In this document: positions 58,389-64,000 of the stretch, one piece after another
How positions within the stretch are numbered: the stretch's first letter is position 1
Layout of the letters: each line of letters begins with the position of its first letter
NCBI RefSeq assembly: GCF_027052235.1
Contig: NZ_JALUFF010000062.1
Span: forward strand, 18,879-82,878
Origin: Thermococcus sp.
GTDB lineage: Archaea; Methanobacteriota_B; Thermococci; Thermococcales; Thermococcaceae
Direction of reading: 5' to 3'
Length of the DNA: 64,000 nt
Translations under genes and position numbers: made by a program
Notes under the pieces: generated by a model
Databases searched by the model: none
What the model saw: the letters and a program-made list of their open reading frames with translations, nothing else
Told to the model about the DNA's origin: nothing

Positions 58389-58470
58389 AAATTGCATATA
58401 TTTAAGCCTTTTTAAGCAGAAAAATGGCAAAACTTTTAAGCGATCATGCCAACTCCCCCCGGTGGTGCTC

Positions 58471-59475
58471 ATGCTGACCTACGCTCAGGCGGGTGTTGAC
58501 GATGAGAAGACTTCAAGGGCCTTGAGAAGTATAATCTCGCTCGCAAGGGCAACTTTCAAGTTCAGACGGGGGGAAATCGGTGAACCGGCCGGAGAGCTCG
58601 GTCACTACTCGGCTCTGCTCGACTTCGGAAGCTTTTATCTGGCAATGACGACCGACGGCGTTGGAACCAAGGTTCTCGTTGCGGAAGCCGTTGGAAAGTT
58701 CGATACGATTGGCATAGACATGATAGCCATGAACGTCAACGATTTGCTCTGCGTTGGGGCGGAACCGGTAGCTTTAGTTGACTACCTCGCCGTCAGGGAG
58801 CCCGACGGGAAGGTCTTCGCAGAGATTGCCAAAGGCCTCTACGAGGGGGCCAAGCAAGCTGGTATAGCGATTGTCGGTGGCGAGACGGCGGTTATGCCCG
58901 ACCTCATCAACGGCTTTGATCTGGCAGGAACTGCAGTCGGAGTCGTTGAGAAGGGAAAAGTCATAACCGGCGAGAGGATAAGGCCCGGCGACGCGGTGAT
59001 AGGAATTTCCAGCTCCGGAATCCACTCCAACGGTTTAACCCTCGCGAGGAAGCTTTTGGTTCCAAAATACGGCCTCGACTACGAGTATGAAGGCAGAAAG
59101 CTCTGGGAGTGGCTTTTAGAGCCCACGAGGATATACGTCAAACCCGTTTTGGAACTCCTTGAGAGCGTTGAGGTTCATGGACTGGCCCACATAACCGGCG
59201 GGGGACTGTTCAACCTGAAGCGCCTGACAAACTACGGGTTCTCTCTGGAGATGCCTCCCATCGGGGGAATCTTCAGGCTCATCCACGAGAACGGCGTCCC
59301 TCTGGAGGAGATGTTCCGCGTTTTCAACATGGGCACTGGAATGGTAGCGGTCGTTCCAGCGGAGGAAAAGGAGGAAGCCCTCGAAGTCCTCAACAGACAC
59401 TACGAGAGCTTCGAGCTCGGGGTTGTTACAGAGGAAGCGGGGATAAGGGTGGAGAACTACGGAATAATTCTTTAA
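58471..59475 (+). CDS. purM: AIR synthetase (PurM)
   Basis: A 334-residue ATP-dependent cyclase that converts FGAM to [13 protein letters not shown] at the start, [29 protein letters not shown] and [10 protein letters not shown] are family-typical. ATG 58471 follows GGTGGT. TATA-like ACTTTTAAGC at about 58433 drives it. It is divergent from purT, so both may answer to the same operator. Confidence 0.96.
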   Translation: MLTYAQAGVDDEKTSRALRSIISLARATFKFRRGEIGEPAGELGHYSALLDFGSFYLAMTTDGVGTKVLVAEAVGKFDTIGIDMIAMNVNDLLCVGAEPVALVDYLAVREPDGKVFAEIAKGLYEGAKQAGIAIVGGETAVMPDLINGFDLAGTAVGVVEKGKVITGERIRPGDAVIGISSSGIHSNGLTLARKLLVPKYGLDYEYEGRKLWEWLLEPTRIYVKPVLELLESVEVHGLAHITGGGLFNLKRLTNYGFSLEMPPIGGIFRLIHENGVPLEEMFRVFNMGTGMVAVVPAEEKEEALEVLNRHYESFELGVVTEEAGIRVENYGIIL

Positions 59476-59506
59476 GCTCTCTTTCCAACCTTTTCCCGGT
59501 GATTCA

Positions 59507-59671
59507 ATGGAGCTGACGGTCAAGAAGAAGGCCTTCCTTGAGAACCTGCCCGAGCTCGTTGATAAAGCTGTTAGCGAATACGGGACAAGGCTGAGAAAGA
59601 TAGTGATAGAGGAAGACGAGAAAGGTTGCTACACTGTTCTAATCACGTACGACTCGGAGTTTCACCCGTGA
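59507..59671 (+). CDS. Small uncharacterised protein between purM and purC
   Basis: An ATG at 59507, behind CCCGGTGATTC, opens a 54-codon frame: MELTVKKKAFLENLPELVDK, a helical stretch (AVSEYGTRLRKIVIEEDEKG) and CYTVLITYDSEFHP. Codon use is gene-like and the gap to purM is 31 bases, so it may be co-transcribed. Its last 29 bases overlap the convergent purC gene. No domain is recognised. Confidence 0.6.
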   Translation: MELTVKKKAFLENLPELVDKAVSEYGTRLRKIVIEEDEKGCYTVLITYDSEFHP

Positions 59672-60350
59672 GCCTCCTGTAGAGCTCTTCATAAGCCTTG
59701 ACAAGGTCGCCCCTGTCGAAGCGGAAGACGTCCTTGTCGAGGCTCTTCTTTGTCTCCGCGTCCCAGAAGCGGCAGGTGTCAGGGCTTATCTCGTCGCCGA
59801 GGACTATCTCGCCCCTGCCGTTCTTTCCGAACTCCAGCTTGAAGTCCACCAAAATTATCCCCCTCTCCCTGAAGTACTCCCTCATGATTTCGTTCACCTT
59901 CAGGGCTGTTCTCTCCATCTCTCTTATCTCAGACTCGTCTATGCCGAGAATCCTCGCGTGGTAGTGGTTTATCATCGGGTCGTGGAGGGAGTCGTTTTTA
60001 TAGTAAAGCTCAACTATTGGTTCTCTGAGCTCGGTTCCCTCATCGAGGGGCAGGCGCTTCTTAAGACTGCCGGCAACGACGTTCCTGACGACAACTTCGA
60101 GGGGGTACATGTCAAGCCTCTCGACGATTAGCCTGTTGTCGCCGGCTATACCAATGAAGTGGGTCTTTACGCCTTTCTCCTCAAGAACCCTGAAGAGGTG
60201 GGCGCTGATCTGGGCGTTGAGCCAGCCCTTACCTTTGAACTGGGCCTTCTTACTGCCGTCGAAGGCGGTTGCATCGTCCTTGAACTCCATTATTGCCTTT
60301 CCATCATCGAGCGGGATTATCCTCTTGGCCTTACCCTCGTAGACCTCCAT
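59643..60350 (-). CDS. purC: SAICAR synthetase (PurC)
   Basis: A 235-residue enzyme that couples CAIR with aspartate. VYEGKAKRIIPLDDGKAIMEFKDDATAFDG, VERLDMYPLEVVVRNVVAGSL and VDFKLEFG are standard. ATG 60350 is chosen with GGTGA upstream; in-frame ATGs at 60362 and 60368 exist. The leader ATGGTGAAACCCATG closely matches that of purD. It is divergent from purF, with a perfect operator-like repeat close to its TATA box. Confidence 0.95.
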   Translation of the reverse strand: MEVYEGKAKRIIPLDDGKAIMEFKDDATAFDGSKKAQFKGKGWLNAQISAHLFRVLEEKGVKTHFIGIAGDNRLIVERLDMYPLEVVVRNVVAGSLKKRLPLDEGTELREPIVELYYKNDSLHDPMINHYHARILGIDESEIREMERTALKVNEIMREYFRERGIILVDFKLEFGKNGRGEIVLGDEISPDTCRFWDAETKKSLDKDVFRFDRGDLVKAYEELYRRLTGETPSRT

Positions 60351-60398
60351 GGGTTTCACCATTTTCATGTAAAATTCTGCGAGTTTTTAAGGATTTTT

Positions 60399-60416
60399 TT
60401 GACAGTTATAAGTCAA
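60399..60416. promoter_or_regulatory. Candidate purine operator upstream of purC
   Basis: A perfect TTGAC (60399-60403), eight bases AGTTATAA, then GTCAA (60412-60416). It abuts the purC TATA region on the minus strand (CCTTAAAAAC near 60391). It has the same half-sites and spacing as the purT/purM site. Confidence 0.6.
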
Positions 60417-60475
60417 CCACTGGGCAAGGTTTTTAAACTGAGATCTGTTAATAGTTTTAGAATTAAAGGTTAATA

Positions 60476-60493
60476 TAGGCACGTAAACGTCAA
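60476..60493. promoter_or_regulatory. Weak operator-like site upstream of purF
   Basis: TAGGC (60476-60480), eight bases, then a perfect GTCAA half-site (60489-60493), 15 bases before TTG 60509. The left half has two mismatches. Confidence 0.35.
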
Positions 60494-60508
60494 AGGACGG
60501 TGTGGTCT

Positions 60509-61843
60509 TTGAGGGAGAAGTGCGGTATCTTTGCAACGCTTTCAGAGAACGCACCGAAAAAAGCTTACTACGCACTCATAGCCCTCCAGCACCGCGGACA
60601 GGAGAGCGCTGGGATAAGCGTCTGGAGGCACAGGATAAGGACGGTTTCCGGGCCGGGCCTCGTCCAGGACGTTTTCAGGGAGCCAATCTTAGCTAAGCTC
60701 AAATCGAACCTCGCGATAGCCCACGTCCGCTACTCCACCTCAGGCTCGCCCAACGAGGCCCAGCCGCTTGAAACGGAGTGCTGTGGGAAGAGAATAGCAG
60801 TTGCCCACAACGGAACCCTCACGAACTTCCAACCCCTCAGGGAGGAGTACGTGAAGAGGGGAGTTCGCTTCAAGCACTCGGTCGATTCCGAACTTCTCGG
60901 GATTTCCTTCCTCTGGCACTTGGAGGAAACCGGCGACGAGTTCGAGGCGATGAAAGCGGTTTTTGAGGAAGTTAAAGGCGCCTACTCGGTTGCCTTCCTC
61001 TTTGACGGGAAGATACTCGTCGCGAGGGATCCGGTCGGCTTCAGGCCTTTGAGCTACGGAACCGGGGACGGCCACTACTTCGCGAGCGAGGACTCAGCGT
61101 TGAGGCCCTTCGTGGACGAGGTTAGGGACGTCAAACCCGGCGAGGTCTTCCTCCTCGATGGGGACTCTGCCGAGAGCAGGGTTCTGGCCAAGGAGAGACA
61201 CCACACCTGCGTTTTTGAGTACATCTACTTCGCGAGGCCGGACAGCAGGATAGACGGTGTAAACGTTTACTCAGCCAGGGTGAGGATGGGCGTAGAGCTC
61301 GCCAAGGAGAGCCCGGCCGAGGGGGACGTTGTTATAGCGGTCCCAGATTCCGGAAGGGCTTCCGCCCTCGGCTTTTCGATGGAGAGCGGGATTCCGTACG
61401 CCGAAGGGCTCATAAAGAACCGCTACATCGGGAGGACGTTCATAACGCCGGGCCAGTTCAACCGCGAGCTGAAGGTTAAGCTAAAGCTCTCTCCGGTCCG
61501 GGAGGTGGTTGAGGGAAAACGCGTCGTCCTCGTCGATGACTCAATAGTCAGGGGCACCACGATGAGGAGAATAGTTGCCATGCTCAGGAAAGCGGGAGCG
61601 AAGGAAGTTCACGTGAGGATAGCCTCGCCACCGATAAGGCATCCATGCTACATGGGGATAGACATACCGACGAGGCACGAGCTCATAGCGGCCTTTGGCG
61701 GTGTCGAAAAGGTTAAAGAGGCCATAGGTGCTGACAGCCTCTCTTATCTCAGCGTCGAGGGCCTGAAGAGGGCAGTCGGAAGGGAGGACCTCTGTCTCGC
61801 ATGCCTCACGGGAGAGTATCCGGAGTGGGCGTTCAGGTTCTAG
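60509..61843 (+). CDS. purF: Amidophosphoribosyltransferase (PurF)
   Basis: The first committed step of purine synthesis: PRPP plus glutamine to phosphoribosylamine. TTG 60509 gives MREKCGIF, so the Ntn nucleophile is Cys5, exposed after removal of four residues. GTG 60500 is in frame upstream. The PRPP-binding loop [13 protein letters not shown] lies at about 340-352. Cysteines near the end ([17 protein letters not shown]), together with one near residue 237 (HTCVFEY), fit the FeS-cluster type. The product has 444 residues. It ends in an 11-base overlap with the convergent toxin gene. Confidence 0.96.
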   Translation: MREKCGIFATLSENAPKKAYYALIALQHRGQESAGISVWRHRIRTVSGPGLVQDVFREPILAKLKSNLAIAHVRYSTSGSPNEAQPLETECCGKRIAVAHNGTLTNFQPLREEYVKRGVRFKHSVDSELLGISFLWHLEETGDEFEAMKAVFEEVKGAYSVAFLFDGKILVARDPVGFRPLSYGTGDGHYFASEDSALRPFVDEVRDVKPGEVFLLDGDSAESRVLAKERHHTCVFEYIYFARPDSRIDGVNVYSARVRMGVELAKESPAEGDVVIAVPDSGRASALGFSMESGIPYAEGLIKNRYIGRTFITPGQFNRELKVKLKLSPVREVVEGKRVVLVDDSIVRGTTMRRIVAMLRKAGAKEVHVRIASPPIRHPCYMGIDIPTRHELIAAFGGVEKVKEAIGADSLSYLSVEGLKRAVGREDLCLACLTGEYPEWAFRF

Positions 61844-62321
61844 CGTATTTTTCCTTAAGGGCCTTCACGACTTCGTCACTGAAGTACACGCCCTTCGACC
61901 TGAGTTCTCGGAGCAAATCGCCCATGTCCTCATCAATGAGTCCTCTCCTCCAAGCAAGAAACAAGACCGCGAGGCTTCCCGTCACGTTAAGTCCGAGTGA
62001 CTTGGCTATTATGCGAGGAATCTTTTCGTCTAGAAGAATGAGGTCGGCCTCAAGCTCTTTGGCCAAGACTATTGCCTCCGCTTCTCCAATCTCGATTTCG
62101 CTCCGAAGGATGTCAACCCCTAACTTGTCCTTAACATCGACAACCTCTATCCACTCGGCGGAAGCCACCTCGTCGGAACCGGGCTTTCCTCTGCCCTTCT
62201 CAACGACCTCAACCCATACCGCTCTAGGAATGATAATCTTCCCAAAGAGCTCCCTGAGGACGTAAAGCTTCCCAACCTTTGCAAGTGCTATGAGAGGCCC
62301 TGAGTTAGATACAACCTTCAT
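61833..62321 (-). CDS. DUF3368 PIN-like toxin
   Basis: A 162-residue PIN-like protein. [17 protein letters not shown] is the family-typical start (Ser-Asn in place of the usual Ile-Asp), with [12 protein letters not shown] and [17 protein letters not shown] holding acidic residues. DUF3368 proteins pair with UPF0175 as toxin and antitoxin. The start overlaps the upstream antitoxin stop (ATGA). It is convergent with purF. Confidence 0.85.
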   Translation of the reverse strand: MKVVSNSGPLIALAKVGKLYVLRELFGKIIIPRAVWVEVVEKGRGKPGSDEVASAEWIEVVDVKDKLGVDILRSEIEIGEAEAIVLAKELEADLILLDEKIPRIIAKSLGLNVTGSLAVLFLAWRRGLIDEDMGDLLRELRSKGVYFSDEVVKALKEKYART

Positions 62322-62578
62322 AGCAACCTCTCCAGTGTTTCGATGTCCTCCTCAAGGTCCCTTCTGGTATAGTTCAGGGGTATTCCCTTCGATGCTAAGA
62401 CTTCCATCATCTCCCACTTGCTAAGACCGGCAATCTCAGCGGCCTTCCCAAGGCTAACAAGTCCCTCCCTGTAGAGCTCAATGGCAAGGTACAGCCTCAC
62501 CACTTTCGGAACCTCGTCCCTGTCAACCTTCAGAATCCTGGCGAGGTCAGAGGGAACCGTAACGGTGACTTCTCCCAT
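62318..62578 (-). CDS. UPF0175 antitoxin
   Basis: An 86-residue protein with a beta/helix start (VTVTVPSDLARIL) and a helix-turn-helix-like part (LVSLGKAAEIAGLSKWEMMEVLASKGIPLNY) typical of UPF0175. It is directly upstream of the DUF3368 gene with four bases of overlap. Confidence 0.88.
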   Translation of the reverse strand: MGEVTVTVPSDLARILKVDRDEVPKVVRLYLAIELYREGLVSLGKAAEIAGLSKWEMMEVLASKGIPLNYTRRDLEEDIETLERLL

Positions 62579-62616
62579 TCGACCACCTTAGAATTTTGGG
62601 ATTATGGAATAAAAAA

Positions 62617-64000
62617 CTAACCGATTCGTTTCACCCTGCACGCTGAAAACTTGAACTCCGGCGTTCCCGCCTTGTTCAGGGCCGAGCCTGTAATCCTGTT
62701 GGCCTTGAAGTGGAAGGGAACCGCAATAACTCCCCCCGGAACCCCGCCGAGCTTAGCGCGCATCCTTATCCTTCCGCGCCTCGTCTCTATTTCGATTAAA
62801 TCTCCATCGCTGATGCCGAGCCTCTCAGCGTCCCTCTCGTTGATCAAAGCCCTCGGCTCGCCCATGAGTTTGACCAGCGATGGACTCCTCAGCGTCATCT
62901 CGCCCGTGTTGTAGTGGCTTATCAGCCTCACCGTGGTGAGCACGAAGGGGTATTCTTTGTCCGGCACCTCCCACGGGCCAACCTGCTCGACCGCCATCAG
63001 CTTAGCCTTCCCATCCGGGGTGGCGAACTCCCAGGTGTGGAGCCTCTTCCTCGGAAGGAAGATTCCGTCCGAGCTTTTCAGTTCTTCGACGGTTCTCTCC
63101 TCAAGCTCTGGAAAGAGCCTGAAGTATTCCGCCGTTATTTCCTCGACACCCGAATAGTTGAAGCCGGGCAGACCTAGGGCTTTCCCGAGCATCGCCAGTA
63201 TCTCCCAGTCGGGCTTTGAGTCGGCGTAGGGTTCACAGACCTTCTCGCTCCACTGGATCCTCCTCTCGCTGTTCATATAACTGCCGCTCTTCTCGCAGAA
63301 AGCCGAGGCCGGAAGGAGGTAGTGGGCGTAGCGGGCCGTCTTTGTGGGGAAGACGTCCTGCACAACGAGGAGGTCGAGCTTCCTCAGGGCTTTCCTAACC
63401 TGGGCAAAGTCGGCCTCGCTGACGGCTGGGTTCTCGCCGACTATGTAGAGTGCCTTCACGTTGCCCTCTTCAATCTCGTCCCATAGCTCCGTTAGATAGA
63501 GGCCCCTCTCAGTAGGGAGGTCATCAACGCCCCAGAGAGATGCGACGCGCTTCCTGAAGCGCTCGTCTGATAGGGGAACGTAACCCGGCAGGAACTCGCT
63601 CAGCGCGCCCATATAAGCCGCTCCCTGCACGTTGTTCTGCCCGCGCATCGGGTATAGGCCGCCGCGCTTGCCTATGTAGCCGAGCAGTAGGGCGAGGTCT
63701 ATAACGGCCAAAATGTTTTCAACGCCAGAGACGTGCTGCGTAAGCCCCATGCCCCAGGTTACTGCACCGCTTCCGGCTAAGGCGAAGGTTCTCGCGACTT
63801 CCCTTATGGTCTCCGCGGGAATTCCAGTTACCCTCTCCGCGTACTCGGGCGTGTATTTCCTCACCGCCATCTTAACCTCTGAAAAACCGCCCGTTCGCGA
63901 ACGGACGAAATCCTCATCGTAGAGCTCCTCGCGGATTATCACGTGAATCATCGCGTTGGCGAGCGTTATATCTGTTCCGGGCCTGATTACAAGCTTGTAG
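62617..64000 (-). CDS. fdhA: Formate dehydrogenase alpha subunit, molybdopterin type (5' end outside window)
   Basis: The frame stays open to the right edge (KLVIRPGTDITLANAM precedes residue 63951), so the N-terminal part with the FeS cluster and catalytic Sec/Cys is missing. The visible part has the molybdopterin-binding GMGLTQHVSG, RGQNNVQGAAYMG, GENPAVSE, LPASAFCEKSGSYMNSERRIQ and the C-terminal domain (RALINERDAERLGISDGDLIEIETRRG). It oxidises formate or works in a formate-hydrogen lyase; which one depends on partner genes beyond the window. Confidence 0.9.
   Translation of the reverse strand, partial: YKLVIRPGTDITLANAMIHVIIREELYDEDFVRSRTGGFSEVKMAVRKYTPEYAERVTGIPAETIREVARTFALAGSGAVTWGMGLTQHVSGVENILAVIDLALLLGYIGKRGGLYPMRGQNNVQGAAYMGALSEFLPGYVPLSDERFRKRVASLWGVDDLPTERGLYLTELWDEIEEGNVKALYIVGENPAVSEADFAQVRKALRKLDLLVVQDVFPTKTARYAHYLLPASAFCEKSGSYMNSERRIQWSEKVCEPYADSKPDWEILAMLGKALGLPGFNYSGVEEITAEYFRLFPELEERTVEELKSSDGIFLPRKRLHTWEFATPDGKAKLMAVEQVGPWEVPDKEYPFVLTTVRLISHYNTGEMTLRSPSLVKLMGEPRALINERDAERLGISDGDLIEIETRRGRIRMRAKLGGVPGGVIAVPFHFKANRITGSALNKAGTPEFKFSACRVKRIG

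Overview
This window looks like the chromosome of a hyperthermophilic euryarchaeon of the order Thermococcales, most likely Thermococcus. The signs are archaeal information genes (Rpo7, Spt4, S24e, S27ae, the GTP-dependent dephospho-CoA kinase), archaeal wyosine enzymes (Taw1, Taw3), a CetZ-type tubulin, class III (pilin-like) signal peptides, TATA-box promoters, GGTGGT-like ribosome sites and purine genes of archaeal type (PurP, split GuaA, split PurL/Q/S). Genes are dense, with many ATGA overlaps. No rRNA or CRISPR array is present.

Layout. 1-6557: an operon of four membrane or envelope proteins, starting with a membrane GTPase that runs in from outside the window. It continues with two related proteins, one of which crosses the membrane, and ends with a secreted helical-repeat protein. 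6742-10190: tRNA-His, Taw3, a lipoate ligase, tRNA-Arg, tRNA-Gln and a lone TnpB element. 10569-15414: a winged-helix regulator followed by a cluster resembling TasA/AbpA fibre loci (two DUF1102 proteins, signal peptidase I, a third exported protein, DUF5305). 15536-17863: pyrophosphatase and an RNA polymerase/ribosomal run. 17913-18998: a divergent archaeosortase and its probable single substrate. 19013-22824: a HemK2-like methyltransferase, a three-gene operon ending in a diiron metallo-beta-lactamase protein, and Taw1. 22876-26861: a secreted alpha/alpha-toroid protein, CetZ and a small membrane protein. 26904-36952: a 10-kb, visibly AT-richer operon of pilin-like and very large secreted proteins.

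37272-42652: split GMP synthase with a PIN/DUF104 toxin-antitoxin pair inserted between the subunits, then purP and purL. 42740-51462: the most unusual region, a probable RiPP (modified peptide) locus. It has a 70-residue, 12-cysteine peptide with CXXX spacing, a radical SAM/SPASM maturase, two membrane-anchored HELAH metalloproteases, a decayed PEP-synthase-like gene, and a divergent ABC transporter with its own winged-helix protein. 51468-61843: most of the purine pathway (purQ, purS, a second purP, purD, purE, purT, purM, purC, purF), interrupted by a small operon of KaiC-like proteins, one of them frameshifted. An inverted repeat TTGAC-N8-GTCAA recurs in the purine promoters and is a candidate operator. 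61833-64000: a UPF0175/DUF3368 toxin-antitoxin pair and part of a formate dehydrogenase alpha subunit.

All assignments come from reading the sequence and recalling protein families; no database search was run.
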